A stretch of DNA of 64,000 nucleotides from an uncultured bacterium (GCA_902780525.1 CACZFL010000013.1:1-64000); one strand, 5' to 3'. Shown: positions 16,497 through 26,340, counted from the first letter of the stretch. The notes: a model not told the origin generated them from the letters alone. Made by a program: numbers and translations.

Positions 16497-19400
16497 TTAT
16501 ATTATATCTATTCCGCAAAAAGAGGTATAAGGACAGTATTTGCAGGCATCTTCGTCAAATGACGGTTCAAAATTCGCGTCTTCAATTTGTTTTATGTAAC
16601 CTTTAAATTCTTCAAAAACTTCTTTGCAATCATCGTCACTTATTGGAACAGAAAGTTCTGAACAATCTATCGGAAAAGATATTTTTGTTTCTTTGACACT
16701 ATATCCTTTTATATTTTCAGCAAAATACTTGTACAAACAAAGCTGATTGTAGTATCCTTTGTATTTTCCTTTTGGAGAAACATCTTTTAATGACAATGCA
16801 TCAGTTGTCTTGTAATCGTAAATATCTACCGTACCGTCACTGTTTTTAACAACCTTGTCAATTCGTCCGGTAACCTTTATGCCTCCAACTTCACCGTCAA
16901 CAGGGATTTCTGCCCCGACCAAATCTTCAGGATTTGTCTTTATCAAAACCTTATAAAACTCTTTGAGCTCTTTCTTTCCTCTGTCTTCGTACATTTTTTG
17001 CTTTTCTTTGCTTGAGAAAGGATAATGCTCTATTCTTTCTTCAAATTTAGCCATAAAATCCTCAAGAGAAACATATTTATATGGCGGAACGGTTGCTAAA
17101 TCTATAAGATACTGACAGGTATCATGAACTGCGCTTCCGTAATTAGCACCGTCAGCAATATCGCCCCTGCCTTCAAAAGCCAAAACATACTTATAAAAAT
17201 ATTTTCTTGGGCACCCGCGATAAGTATCTATTGATGAATGAGAATGGATTCTCTTTTGGCAGAAATCCTTTATCATCTCCATAAAATCACGTCTGTAATT
17301 GTAGTTACGCTTTGTTAAAGCTTTCTCTGCCTGATAATAGAATGTTTTTATGTCACTTTCATCCTTCGATATCATATCCATCAGGTCTTTTGCTTCAATA
17401 ATCCAGGGACAAGGATAAGTTGCTTTCTTACCTTTTGTTGCAACATAAGATAGTCTCAAAGTATGTCTTGCTCTTGTCATACCGACATACATTGTTTTTA
17501 CGGCATCAGAGACTTTATATTCTCTCCAGTCGTCTTCTGATTTATCTTTGTTCGGTAAAACCGGTATTGTTGGTTTAAAAGATTTACTTGATGCATTCCA
17601 CAAATCTGCCTGAAGTGTCGGCATATAAACATAGTCATACTCCTTACCTTTTGCAGAATAATATGTTGTAAGCTGCACGGCATTTAGTGCAACAAGCGGT
17701 TTATCTGTCTTGATATCAAGTTCTTTATCCCCCTGTACCATAGTCAGATAATCAACAAAATCAACAATTCCTATATCTTTGCGGGTTTCAGAGAAAGCAC
17801 TAGCTTCATCTATTATTTTCTTTAATCCCGCAATATTTTCATTTTTATTAACATCGTCATTTATGTATTCGTTAAATATTCCTGTTCTTGCCCCGACTTC
17901 CATTATAATATTGTGGACATTTTCGCCTGAAATATAATTTTTCAGGTAGTCATAAGTATCGAGGAATTTCTTAATCTTCTCAGGCTCTTGCCAAGCATCT
18001 ATTTTTCGCATTGATTCAATAAAGGTTTCATCTTTTGAGATTCTCTGATAAATTTTTGAAAAATCAATCGGATGAATTGAATACGGTTTAAGCATAAGAA
18101 CCTGAAAAACTTTATCTGCATATAACTCAGGATTTACAAGCATTTGCAGATAATAAATAAGCGTAAGCGAAGATTTTATTTCAAAAATGCTTCTGCCGTC
18201 TTTTCTTTCAAATGGAATGTCTCTGTCCTTAAGCATATCGGCAAAAACAGCCAAATCGCCATGTCCTCCTGACAAAATGGCAATTTCTGAAAGTTTTTTG
18301 TTTCCTTCATCATCCTTAGGACAGTTTTCGGAGTTAATGAGTTCCTCAATCTCGTTTACTATGTCCAAAAACTCCTGATCTTTGTTGTTGTACTTGATGC
18401 AGCGAACTTTATTATCTTTGTATTTTTTGATGATTTCATCGTTTTTAGCAACCAAATCTTTGTTTATTCCGTACCTTTTAAACTCCGGATTTACTTCAAG
18501 CCTGTTTGCATCTTGTTTTGAAATCACTCTTGCAACGTCGAGTATTGGTTGTATTGAGCGCATATTTTCTTTCAAAACAACAACTTCTGTTTCCGGAAAT
18601 TCTCTTAAATAACCGTTTATAGTTTCAAGATTTGCTCCCTGGAATGAAAAAATAATCTGGTCATCATCACCAACAACAAAAATATTTTTACTTTTTGATG
18701 CTCTTACAAGATTAAATACAATTTGGTTTTGAGCATCATTTGTATCCTGATATTCATCAACCATAATATATTCATACTTGTTGGCAATTTTATCCAAAAA
18801 AGCAGGTGATTTAGAAAATTTTTCCAGCACAAATTCAATCATATCGTTAAAATCGATATAACCTTCCTGTTCCATTTTCGCTTTATATCTTTTGTAGAAT
18901 TCCCAAATTTCTTCTGCTTTTTTTATTTTTTTTCTTATGTCTTCTAAACTTTTGACTGCAGTATCAATAGCTTTAAGATTCGGATTGGGTTGTCTTTTTA
19001 ATTCTTCCAGCTCTTTTTCTAATCTGATTTCTGTGGGTTTCCACGCAGAATGGGTTTTTATTGCCTTAAAGTATTCACTCTCAGACACTCTTCTTTGTTT
19101 AATTTCATCTATTTTATCTGTAATTGTTTTTACATAAACATAAGGATTGTTTTTGGTATTTCTGTATGCTTCAGGCTGATATTCATCAATACATTCCTTG
19201 ATAAACTGACTTTTTACAGGTGGTGTAATAACTCTGTACCCTTCAGGAAGCTCAAATTCTTCTGCATTTTGTCCGATAATTTCGTTACAAAAACTGTGAA
19301 ATGTATATATGTTAATCGGTGACTCAACTTCACCCAAAACTTTATCGAGCTTGGATTTCATTTCACCTGCAGCAGCATCAGAATATGTCAGACAAAGAAT

Positions 19401-19571
19401 TTTTTCAGGGTCTTTCTTTTGTTCAAGCATGTATTTAATCCTGTGAACAACAGTTGTAGTTTTTCCCGTTCCCGGACCTGCAAGAACAAGATAACTACCG
19501 TCAAGATTTTCTATACATTTTCTTTGTTCGTCATTTGGTTCAAACGGTTTTTTCTGATTATCTTTTGCCAT
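16497..19571 (-). CDS. UvrD/Rep-family helicase fused to PD-(D/E)XK Fe-S nuclease (1024 aa)
   Basis: SF1 helicase motifs: Q-motif NDEQRKCI, Walker A LAGPGTGKTTT (31-41), motif II IMVDEYQDTN, motif III VVGDDDQIIFSFQGA, motif V/VI TTYYSAKGKEYDYVY and YVGMTRARH. The C-terminal ~260 residues hold a RecB-type nuclease (GRIDKVV...VDIYDYKTT) with the Cys residues YRGCPRKYF and CKYCPYTSFC of an AddB/Cas4-type iron-sulfur cluster. It is a single-polypeptide helicase-nuclease for DNA end processing or defence. Single-gene unit from promoter 12. Confidence 0.92.
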   Translation of the reverse strand: MAKDNQKKPFEPNDEQRKCIENLDGSYLVLAGPGTGKTTTVVHRIKYMLEQKKDPEKILCLTYSDAAAGEMKSKLDKVLGEVESPINIYTFHSFCNEIIGQNAEEFELPEGYRVITPPVKSQFIKECIDEYQPEAYRNTKNNPYVYVKTITDKIDEIKQRRVSESEYFKAIKTHSAWKPTEIRLEKELEELKRQPNPNLKAIDTAVKSLEDIRKKIKKAEEIWEFYKRYKAKMEQEGYIDFNDMIEFVLEKFSKSPAFLDKIANKYEYIMVDEYQDTNDAQNQIVFNLVRASKSKNIFVVGDDDQIIFSFQGANLETINGYLREFPETEVVVLKENMRSIQPILDVARVISKQDANRLEVNPEFKRYGINKDLVAKNDEIIKKYKDNKVRCIKYNNKDQEFLDIVNEIEELINSENCPKDDEGNKKLSEIAILSGGHGDLAVFADMLKDRDIPFERKDGRSIFEIKSSLTLIYYLQMLVNPELYADKVFQVLMLKPYSIHPIDFSKIYQRISKDETFIESMRKIDAWQEPEKIKKFLDTYDYLKNYISGENVHNIIMEVGARTGIFNEYINDDVNKNENIAGLKKIIDEASAFSETRKDIGIVDFVDYLTMVQGDKELDIKTDKPLVALNAVQLTTYYSAKGKEYDYVYMPTLQADLWNASSKSFKPTIPVLPNKDKSEDDWREYKVSDAVKTMYVGMTRARHTLRLSYVATKGKKATYPCPWIIEAKDLMDMISKDESDIKTFYYQAEKALTKRNYNYRRDFMEMIKDFCQKRIHSHSSIDTYRGCPRKYFYKYVLAFEGRGDIADGANYGSAVHDTCQYLIDLATVPPYKYVSLEDFMAKFEERIEHYPFSSKEKQKMYEDRGKKELKEFYKVLIKTNPEDLVGAEIPVDGEVGGIKVTGRIDKVVKNSDGTVDIYDYKTTDALSLKDVSPKGKYKGYYNQLCLYKYFAENIKGYSVKETKISFPIDCSELSVPISDDDCKEVFEEFKGYIKQIEDANFEPSFDEDACKYCPYTSFCGIDII

Positions 19572-19590
19572 GATTTTTTCCTTTTCTCTT

Positions 19591-19616
19591 TAGTAAACTA
19601 CATTTTTAGTTTACTA
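19591..19616. repeat. 10-bp inverted repeat over the -10 of the helicase-nuclease gene
   Basis: TAGTAAACTA (19,591-19,600) pairs perfectly with TAGTTTACTA (19,607-19,616). It overlaps the -10 and start of promoter 12, as at 13,333-13,366 but with a different sequence. Confidence 0.7.
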
Positions 19617-19639
19617 TTTCCCTGTGTCAGATTTGGACT
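19608..19639 (-). promoter_or_regulatory. Island promoter 12
   Basis: Minus-strand box AGTCCAAATCTGACA (19,625-19,639), 11 nt, TAAACT (19,608-19,613). It drives 16,497-19,571. Confidence 0.85.
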
Positions 19640-20915
19640 CGGATGTGAAATTTATTATTTCTCGTAATTTTTTTACAATGCTGCTGTCGTTTTTATTTAA
19701 ATCATTTTTAATATCTTCTACCATTAAATTAATTGTTTTTATGCCAATATAATATTTTCTGTCATTATTGTATTCATCATCTATGCTTATATCATTAATC
19801 TTAGGATACGTTGGATATAATAATATTGCATTAACTTTTTTATTATTATCATCATGCAAAGTACAATACATTCCAACCTGATATAAATCCGCACTTGAAA
19901 CATTTTCAAAACTTTCCAGCTTTTTATATTTAGTATCAATTATAATTTTTCTATCTTTTGTTTCTATGAGAATATCTGCTTTTGTTAAACGATGATTTTT
20001 AAGCAGTTTTTTTTGTGCCTGTGATTTTACCAACACAAGACCTTCAATTTTTGCTTTCTTTTTTATTACCTGATAAATAAATTCTTCAAATAGTTTGTTC
20101 ATATCCCATAAAAGAGTAATATTTTCAAATTTGTTTTTTGACAGGTCGACCGATGAATGTTCAACAAACATTTTTGCAAGTTTAAATGGTTTTTCAAAAA
20201 GTTTTTGCTGTCTTGTAAGTTTAATTTTTTCACATTTACAACTATCAAATTTTATTAATTTTATATCGCAAAAATAATCTATAATCATTTTTAAGAGTTG
20301 TTTGTTTTTGCTGTTTTTTGAGATGGTATAAAGACATTGTGCAACATAATAAAACAACTGATTAAGAACACAGTTTTCGCTGAATTCGTCATATACGCAA
20401 TAAAACTTAGCTTTATTTGCACAATTATATTTTATGTTTTCTGTGAATAGCAGCTTTCCTCTTAAATAGTTTAAATTATCTTCTTCTCTTATGTAGTTTT
20501 TTGGCGTTAAACGTTTTAAACATTCAAAGAGAGAGTTTGCATACTCCCTAATTAAAACTTCAAGAAATGGATTGTTGTTTTTTGCAAGTTTGGCACTATC
20601 TGATGTTTTTATATCAAGTTTTTTTGTATAAGAAAGCATAAAAAGAAGGTTATTTAAAATTTGTTCACGCTCTTTTTCGCTAACTACTCCATCATTAACC
20701 ATTGGGGCAATCAGCTTTGGCAAAATCTCAATCTGGTTATTTTTGAATTTTATAACACCGACATAAGAAGTTGCTTTTATTCCGCTTGCTGTTACTTTTA
20801 GAGCAGAGGATAATTTATTTTTTTCTATGTATTTTTCTAAGCTGATAAGACAGCTTTCATCAATTTCGAGAGCGGCTTTGTCAAATTTCTGATACTCTAA
20901 AATTTGTGCATTCAT
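19614..20915 (-). CDS. mcrC: McrC-family nuclease subunit (433 aa)
   Basis: The N-terminal VGVIKFKNNQIEILPKL is the McrC start region. The PD-(D/E)XK active site is ADILIETKDRKIIIDTKYK (313-331), with the McrC signature DTKYK, followed by DLYQVGMYCT. Length fits McrC (~350-450 aa). It is co-transcribed 1 nt after mcrB. McrC supplies the cutting activity of a modification-dependent (type IV) restriction complex with McrB. Its 3' end overlaps promoter 12. Confidence 0.9.
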   Translation of the reverse strand: MNAQILEYQKFDKAALEIDESCLISLEKYIEKNKLSSALKVTASGIKATSYVGVIKFKNNQIEILPKLIAPMVNDGVVSEKEREQILNNLLFMLSYTKKLDIKTSDSAKLAKNNNPFLEVLIREYANSLFECLKRLTPKNYIREEDNLNYLRGKLLFTENIKYNCANKAKFYCVYDEFSENCVLNQLFYYVAQCLYTISKNSKNKQLLKMIIDYFCDIKLIKFDSCKCEKIKLTRQQKLFEKPFKLAKMFVEHSSVDLSKNKFENITLLWDMNKLFEEFIYQVIKKKAKIEGLVLVKSQAQKKLLKNHRLTKADILIETKDRKIIIDTKYKKLESFENVSSADLYQVGMYCTLHDDNNKKVNAILLYPTYPKINDISIDDEYNNDRKYYIGIKTINLMVEDIKNDLNKNDSSIVKKLREIINFTSESKSDTGK

Positions 20916-20916
20916 T

Positions 20917-23085
20917 TTATTTATCAGCCTCTTCTGTATTTATAACATCTTTATTTTTTTGTTTTTCTTTACCGGAAAATGCGTGTTCAAGTGCTAAAAG
21001 AAAATCGGTTTTGTCTTTTGTACAAAACTCATAGTATTTATCATCGTCGCAAATATCACTTTTTGAAGTTGCAAAGAATTTGTCATCAATACCTATATAT
21101 TTTATGAAAGCATTTTGTTTTGATTGATTTTCCTTTTCTGCTTCACCAAGGATAGCTTGAAGTTTTTCCCAGTCACCGTAGAAGTATTCATTTAATAACG
21201 GCATAATACAATCAAACCAAATATCTTTTAAATTATCTTTATTTGCACCAATAAAATAACTGTGACCGATTTGATGATCTCTGTCTAATAAAGCACATAT
21301 TCGTTGATTTAGTGTTTTAAAAATTTGTACTAATGTTAGCGTTCCTATTACCAAAAAATCATCAAAAGCAGTTTCATCTGGCATCATTTCTTCAAACTTA
21401 AATCGCCTTCTGAGTGCAATATCAACACTTGCAATCGAACGGTCAGATGTGTTCATTGTACCAATTATGTATAGGTTGTTCGGTACAGAGAAAGTATCAC
21501 CTGAATAAGGAAGTGTAACTTCAATCGTATTATATTCTTTTGAAGTATCACCTGTTACGTTTTTCCTTTTATCGTCTTCAATCAGTGTAATTAGTTCACC
21601 AAAGATTTTTGATATATTACCACGATTAATCTCGTCAATAATAAGAATATAATTATTATCCTTGTCGTTTCTTGCTCTATCACAAAGTTCCTTAAAAATA
21701 CCTTTTTTGCATATGTACTTTATGTCATTTGATTTTTTTGTTTGTGGTTTTGTTTTGCCTTTTTGTTCCACTTCTGCATACCAATCAATCTCTGGTTTTA
21801 TTCCTTCAACAAATTCTTCATAGGAATAAGATTGATGGAATGTGATAAATTCTATTTGTTGCCCTAATAAGCTGTTAAATTCTTGTTTTAAGTATTCATA
21901 TTTCTTATTTTCATTAAGATCAATGAATTTTTTTAAAAATTCACCATATATTTTTAATGCAGATTCACAATAAGGTCTATTTGTATTGGGATGTTGCTCT
22001 TTATACTCTTTTACATAGGTTTCTTCAAGTTTTTCTCGAATAACATTATAATCTTTCAGTTTGTATAATGTATAAATATCTAAACCTATATATTCAGACA
22101 TTTTTTCAAGTTCTTTTACGTATGATTGTAACACATTTTTATTGTCGGTATAATTCGGGTTTTCTTTATACCATTTACTAAATTCTTCTACTGTAGGTTT
22201 TTTGTTGTTTTCATTGACTATTTTTAATTCTTTTTTTAAACCTTCATATTCTTTCTTTTTAATAATTTCTATTGCTTTAATTATGGTATTATATGTTTTC
22301 CCCGTTCCCGGAGGTCCGTATAAAATTTGATTTAAAGGTTGTGTCATTGGTGTTCTCTCTTTTAGATATTCTTCAAGAGTGTGATATACATCATTAACAT
22401 TATATTGATTAAAATAATTATATAATTTTTCATCAACACATAATGGTTGTTTCCAATCTGATTTATCAATTCCAAGGAAATTTTTTATATGAATAAGATT
22501 TTTTTCTTCTTTATCGTTTATATATGATGAAAAAATGTTCGGATAAAGAAGGAAAAAATATTTTCTAAAATAGGTGTATGATCGTTTATATAAATTATTA
22601 CCCAAAATTTTATCTAAAAATTCTTGTTTTATAATTTGATAATTTGCTTTTTTGGAAATAACCTCTTGAATTTTATTATCAATTTCTAATAATATTTTTT
22701 TTACATCTTCTGCCATTTTTATAGCATCTTGCTCGCTAATTTTTATATTTTTTGCTTTTCCGGACTTTGCTACTACCCAACCGTCATTTTCTATATTCCG
22801 TAGTGTTGATTGAATATCTTTGAATGTCCCAAAGTCAACACTATATGAACAATCTCCATATTCCATTTGATGTGCGATTGATGTAGTTTCATTTTCTTTT
22901 TTATATAAGAAACAAAGCAAATCTTTTCCTGTTTTACTTTTTAAAACATTAATTCCGTAGTTTTTTTGAAATGCCTCTATTTTGGATACTACTTCAGTTT
23001 TTTGACTATATAATTGTCCATTTTCGCTGTTTTTATCAAGATAAAGTTTGAAGCCATCTATATTTTTATTGTTTATATCTTCCAT
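20917..23085 (-). CDS. mcrB: McrB-family AAA+ GTPase/ATPase (722 aa)
   Basis: Walker A GPPGTGKT (257-264), Walker B YILIIDEINRGNISKIFGEL and sensor region IGTMNTSDRSIASVDIALRRRF are the McrB signature. The first ~240 residues form a variable specificity domain that presumably reads the modified base. There is a long charged insertion between Walker A and QIEFITFHQSYSYEEF. It is the middle gene of WYL-McrB-McrC, and the start overlaps the WYL stop by one base. An island with its own 5-methylcytosine enzymes needs McrB with a different base or context specificity (inference). Confidence 0.92.
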   Translation of the reverse strand: MEDINNKNIDGFKLYLDKNSENGQLYSQKTEVVSKIEAFQKNYGINVLKSKTGKDLLCFLYKKENETTSIAHQMEYGDCSYSVDFGTFKDIQSTLRNIENDGWVVAKSGKAKNIKISEQDAIKMAEDVKKILLEIDNKIQEVISKKANYQIIKQEFLDKILGNNLYKRSYTYFRKYFFLLYPNIFSSYINDKEEKNLIHIKNFLGIDKSDWKQPLCVDEKLYNYFNQYNVNDVYHTLEEYLKERTPMTQPLNQILYGPPGTGKTYNTIIKAIEIIKKKEYEGLKKELKIVNENNKKPTVEEFSKWYKENPNYTDNKNVLQSYVKELEKMSEYIGLDIYTLYKLKDYNVIREKLEETYVKEYKEQHPNTNRPYCESALKIYGEFLKKFIDLNENKKYEYLKQEFNSLLGQQIEFITFHQSYSYEEFVEGIKPEIDWYAEVEQKGKTKPQTKKSNDIKYICKKGIFKELCDRARNDKDNNYILIIDEINRGNISKIFGELITLIEDDKRKNVTGDTSKEYNTIEVTLPYSGDTFSVPNNLYIIGTMNTSDRSIASVDIALRRRFKFEEMMPDETAFDDFLVIGTLTLVQIFKTLNQRICALLDRDHQIGHSYFIGANKDNLKDIWFDCIMPLLNEYFYGDWEKLQAILGEAEKENQSKQNAFIKYIGIDDKFFATSKSDICDDDKYYEFCTKDKTDFLLALEHAFSGKEKQKNKDVINTEEADK

Positions 23086-24059
23086 TATTTACCTCTTTCT
23101 GCCTTTAAAACATTTTCCAAATATTCAACATACATCTTCTTCAATTTAGTTGGAGCAACTATTTTCACATTATCTCCCCATTTAAATATATGCCATAGGA
23201 TTTCGAGTTCACCGGAGGCTTTGAATTTAACAGTAACGCTTCCGTCATCATTTTGTTTTACCTTCTGTGTCGGATGGAAATTAAAATTCAAAACATCTTC
23301 TGCAACATCTGGCCTAAACAAAAGTTCAACCTTCATAACTTCATTCTGATAAACACCGAATGAATGGTTAGCGTATTCTTTTATGTCAAAATCGCCCTTA
23401 TCAAACTGCTTGTTACTAATCTGAACATCTGTCAGCTTATGCAGGCTATACACATAAGGGCTTGGTTTTCCGTCTTCTACACCAATCAAATAAGCATTTG
23501 AACCGTAAATTATTCCGTACGGAGCAAGAACTTTGTCATTTCCGCAATACTTACATCTCACCATAACCTGCTCTTTTATCGCCTGTCTGATTGTGTCCAT
23601 TAGCTGAATATCAATTTTATAGCTTGGTTTTTGTGACACCGCAAAGCCTTCTGATTTAAGTATCAGCTCAACCGCATCATCAATTTTTTGAATCTGTTTT
23701 CTTGAATGAGCCCTGAGCTTTGTAATAACCTTATCCAAAGTCTGCTTTTTGTTTTCAATCTGCAAACTGTCCTTTATGCCCTCTAAAATAGCAATCTCAT
23801 CGGGAGAAAAACTGATAATTTCATTCATCATATATCCTGAAACAAATCCCCAGTGCTTTTCTTTTCCGTTGGTATCAATTTCGTCTATCTGTGGAAGCCC
23901 TAAGATAAGCGCATCTCTGATTCTTTCTGCAGTTCTTCTTGTAACGTGTAATTCTGTCTCAATATCTTTGAGCGTTATACCCAAAACTTTTGACTGCATC
24001 AAAATTATCAAATCAAGAATATCACTCACTCTTGAGTATCTCGGTTTATCACTAACCAT
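23085..24059 (-). CDS. WYL-domain transcriptional regulator of the McrBC operon (324 aa)
   Basis: The N-terminal winged helix (LKDIETELHVTRRTAERIRDAL) is followed by a WYL domain (VRCKYCGNDKVLAPYGIIYGSNAYLIGVE, ~165-195) and a C-terminal WCX-type segment (LEILWHIFKWGDNVKIVAP). WYL proteins often control defence loci in response to nucleic-acid or nucleotide ligands. It is the first gene of the McrBC operon, overlapping mcrB by one base. It is homologous to 25,366-26,340. Confidence 0.9.
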   Translation of the reverse strand: MVSDKPRYSRVSDILDLIILMQSKVLGITLKDIETELHVTRRTAERIRDALILGLPQIDEIDTNGKEKHWGFVSGYMMNEIISFSPDEIAILEGIKDSLQIENKKQTLDKVITKLRAHSRKQIQKIDDAVELILKSEGFAVSQKPSYKIDIQLMDTIRQAIKEQVMVRCKYCGNDKVLAPYGIIYGSNAYLIGVEDGKPSPYVYSLHKLTDVQISNKQFDKGDFDIKEYANHSFGVYQNEVMKVELLFRPDVAEDVLNFNFHPTQKVKQNDDGSVTVKFKASGELEILWHIFKWGDNVKIVAPTKLKKMYVEYLENVLKAERGK

Positions 24060-24076
24060 ATTTCTCCTTTATTTTC

Positions 24077-24108
24077 ACACTAAGCCATATCCCTGACAAA
24101 GCAGGTCG
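24077..24108 (-). promoter_or_regulatory. Island promoter 13
   Basis: Minus-strand box CGACCTGCTTTGTCA (24,094-24,108), 11 nt, TAGTGT (24,077-24,082). It drives the WYL-McrB-McrC operon. Both box and -10 are among the weaker ones, as might suit tight control. Confidence 0.7.
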
Positions 24109-24163
24109 TATGAAAATAATAGCAAATTTAGGGGTAAATATCAACATGGAGAGGGTAAATATA

Positions 24164-24331
24164 TTATCTTTTATCACGTTCTTTTATACTGTTTTCGTGC
24201 AGAATAATATCATCTCTTAGGGTTTCAACATCTTCTATCGTTTCATTACAGATGTAGTCTGAATAATAATCAAAAATCTTAATCCCGAATACTTTTAATA
24301 CATTGTGAGTTGTTCCGACAGTTTTTGCCAT
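24164..24331 (-). CDS. Small hypothetical protein (55 aa)
   Basis: It starts MAKTVGTTHNVLKVFGIKIF and ends with a charged helix (IEDVETLRDDIILHENSIKERDKR). It has an AAGGG ribosome site and begins 11 nt after 24,343-24,705, so it is probably its operon partner. I recognise no family. No signal or membrane segment. Confidence 0.55.
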   Translation of the reverse strand: MAKTVGTTHNVLKVFGIKIFDYYSDYICNETIEDVETLRDDIILHENSIKERDKR

Positions 24332-24342
24332 ATTTTTTTCCC

Positions 24343-24705
24343 TTATACTTTTTTAATAGCCTTTATTCTGATTTTTGCAGTTTGGTGCTCATAATTGCTT
24401 TTATCAACATCAAAAACTTCATATTCCGTTATGTCAGCATAAGTTTGCGGCATTTCTTCTTCAATATATTCTTCTATATCATCACTAAAAGACGGGCAAA
24501 AGCCTGCTTCAATCTGAAACTCAGAGCTTCCGATAAATTGGTCCCCTTTATAGAACCAGACGTCATAGTCGTGAGCATAATCAGAATCATCCAATACTTC
24601 GTTTTTCTCAAAATCTTCATCAGGGATTAATGACTCAATCCTTAAAGTAATGTCTAATACATCACCAACATTTAATTCTGTTTTGTTTCTAAAAGTAAAA
24701 ATCAT
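24343..24705 (-). CDS. Hypothetical acidic protein, paralogue of 34,127-34,480 (120 aa)
   Basis: ATG 24,705 has an AAGGAG site; a longer frame to 24,762 runs into the promoter and is not used. The protein is acidic with LNVGDVLDITLRIESLIPDEDF and TEYEVFDVDKSNYEHQTAKIRIKAIKK. The same plan (NAGDEMGISLSIKTHIPDEDL ... YEIFDVDNTGEFRTAKVRVKEVK) occurs in 34,127-34,480, so the island carries two copies in separate operons. Function unknown. Confidence 0.7.
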   Translation of the reverse strand: MIFTFRNKTELNVGDVLDITLRIESLIPDEDFEKNEVLDDSDYAHDYDVWFYKGDQFIGSSEFQIEAGFCPSFSDDIEEYIEEEMPQTYADITEYEVFDVDKSNYEHQTAKIRIKAIKKV

Positions 24706-24739
24706 AGTTGTACTCCTTATTTTTGTTTTCTGTATTTTT

Positions 24740-24771
24740 ATTTTAGAGCATAACTGTGTCAAAAATGGACA
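24740..24771 (-). promoter_or_regulatory. Island promoter 14
   Basis: Minus-strand box TGTCCATTTTTGACA (24,757-24,771), 11 nt, TAAAAT (24,740-24,745). It drives 24,705 to 24,164. Confidence 0.85.
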
Positions 24772-24811
24772 TGGTGTTAATGACTATAATTTTAACGAAA
24801 ATCTGCAAAGA

Positions 24812-25198
24812 CTAATTACTTTCAGTTATAGTTCTGATACCATATTTTTTGTTATCAACAAGTACAAGGCTTTTCTTTCCTTTTACCAACTCTTCGAGGT
24901 AATTTAGCATTATTATTAAAGAAAATCTCCTTATATGGTAACAAAATTTTTGTTCGTTTACTGTATCTTCATTTATAAGAGAGGTTATTTTTTTAATGTG
25001 GTAAGCAAATGTATCTTTCTTTCCTGTACCATCCTTAAGAAGATTCAGTATACATTGCCTTTGAGTTTCTGTTTTGGACATAATTATGAAAAGCTCTGCA
25101 GCTTTTGTACTTATATCATATTTACTCAAAATTTTTATAAGTTTTTGTCCGGATTCAGTGTTATAAACTTCATCGTTAATTATTTGTTCAATATTCAT
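24812..25198 (-). CDS. Hypothetical helical protein (128 aa)
   Basis: Predominantly alpha-helical, basic, with a GKKDTFAYHIKKI segment and a short beta end (SLVLVDNKKYGIRTITE). Start at 25,198 has an AGGAGG site. Single-gene unit from promoter 15. No family recognised. Confidence 0.65.
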   Translation of the reverse strand: MNIEQIINDEVYNTESGQKLIKILSKYDISTKAAELFIIMSKTETQRQCILNLLKDGTGKKDTFAYHIKKITSLINEDTVNEQKFCYHIRRFSLIIMLNYLEELVKGKKSLVLVDNKKYGIRTITESN

Positions 25199-25219
25199 AA
25201 TTTACCTCCTGATATTAAA

Positions 25220-25251
25220 ATAATAAAATATAACAACGACAAATTTGGACA
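25220..25251 (-). promoter_or_regulatory. Island promoter 15
   Basis: Minus-strand box TGTCCAAATTTGTCG (25,237-25,251), 11 nt, TATTAT (25,220-25,225). It drives 24,812-25,198. Confidence 0.85.
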
Positions 25252-25301
25252 GGGTAAATCTCGGAGGTAAATATCAGATTATCAAAGTTTTTTAATCCCT
25301 A

Positions 25302-25333
25302 TGTCCGTATTTGACATAGGGATAAAATATAAT
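25302..25333 (+). promoter_or_regulatory. Island promoter 16
   Basis: Box TGTCCGTATTTGACA (25,302-25,316), 11 nt, TATAAT (25,328-25,333). It drives the plus-strand WYL operon from 25,366. It is one of the closest matches to consensus. Confidence 0.9.
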
Positions 25334-25365
25334 CATAATAGTTACGGAAAAATAGGAGAATTTAT

Positions 25366-26340
25366 ATGTCTAGAGGCGACGGAATCAAGGATGTTATAAG
25401 ATTAGGATTACTGATGCAGGAAAGCTTTCAGGGATTATCTTTGCAGGATATTCAGGACGAGTTTGGTGTTTCAAGAAGCACAGCAATCAGAATGAAACGT
25501 ATATTAGAAGAAGTTTTTGAAGTTGAAGAAGTTGAAAACTATTATTCGCCCGTTAAAAAATGGCGTTTGAGCAAGAAACCGTTTACCAAACTTGTTAAAT
25601 TTACTGCGGAAGAATTTGCCGAACTCGAAAACTGCAAATCAATGATGAAAAATATGAATTATACCAACAGATGTGATTTATTGTCTGAGATTATGGCAAA
25701 AATGGCTGCTCTTAATGAGCAAAAAGCAGTTAAAACTGATATTGAGGCATTGTTGGAGGCAGAAGGATATGCAGTACGCCAATTCCCGAGGTATAAAATG
25801 AATATGACAACCTTTAATGCAATATCAGAAGCTATTAAAGCAATGAAATACGTTACTTTTTCTTATGAAAATAAGAAGGGTGAAAAGAGTGATTTAAAGA
25901 TTCAGCCGTATGGGATTATTTATGGAGAAAAAACATACCTTTTGGGTTACAACGAAGAAAAGAAAGGGTTCAGAACTTATCACATAAACGAAATAAAAGA
26001 TTTAAAAATTGTTGACGAATATTTTGACAGAGATGAGAAATTCAACCTAAAACAATATCTGGCACAATCGTTTGGAGTATATCAGGAAAATCCGATGAAG
26101 GTAAAACTGTTGTTTTCAAAAGATGTAAAAGACGCTATAAGCAACTATAATCTTCATCCGTCACAAAAGTTGAAGCAAAATCCTGACGGCACAACGACAG
26201 TAACATTTGAAGCCGGTGGCAGATATGAAATCTGTTGGCACTTATTCCGTTGGGGAAAAGATGTAAAAATCCTTGAGCCGCAGGATCTCAAAGATACATA
26301 CAAAAAGCTGCTTGATGATGCACAGGGACAAATGGGGTAA
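25366..26340 (+). CDS. WYL-domain transcriptional regulator (324 aa)
   Basis: The winged helix LSLQDIQDEFGVSRSTAIRMKRIL is followed by a WYL domain (VTFSYENKKGEKSDLKIQPYGIIYGEKTYLLGY, ~165-197) and RYEICWHLFRWGKDVKILEP at the C-terminus. It has the same length and architecture as 23,085-24,059, so the two are paralogues. An AGGAG site precedes the ATG. It heads an operon of membrane zinc-ribbon proteins rather than a restriction system. Its 3' end has been duplicated downstream (26,862-26,891). Confidence 0.88.
   Translation: MSRGDGIKDVIRLGLLMQESFQGLSLQDIQDEFGVSRSTAIRMKRILEEVFEVEEVENYYSPVKKWRLSKKPFTKLVKFTAEEFAELENCKSMMKNMNYTNRCDLLSEIMAKMAALNEQKAVKTDIEALLEAEGYAVRQFPRYKMNMTTFNAISEAIKAMKYVTFSYENKKGEKSDLKIQPYGIIYGEKTYLLGYNEEKKGFRTYHINEIKDLKIVDEYFDRDEKFNLKQYLAQSFGVYQENPMKVKLLFSKDVKDAISNYNLHPSQKLKQNPDGTTTVTFEAGGRYEICWHLFRWGKDVKILEPQDLKDTYKKLLDDAQGQMG

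Noticed and set aside
24343..24762. Longer start of the acidic protein at 24,762
   Set aside because: It lies within promoter 14, upstream of the predicted transcript start.
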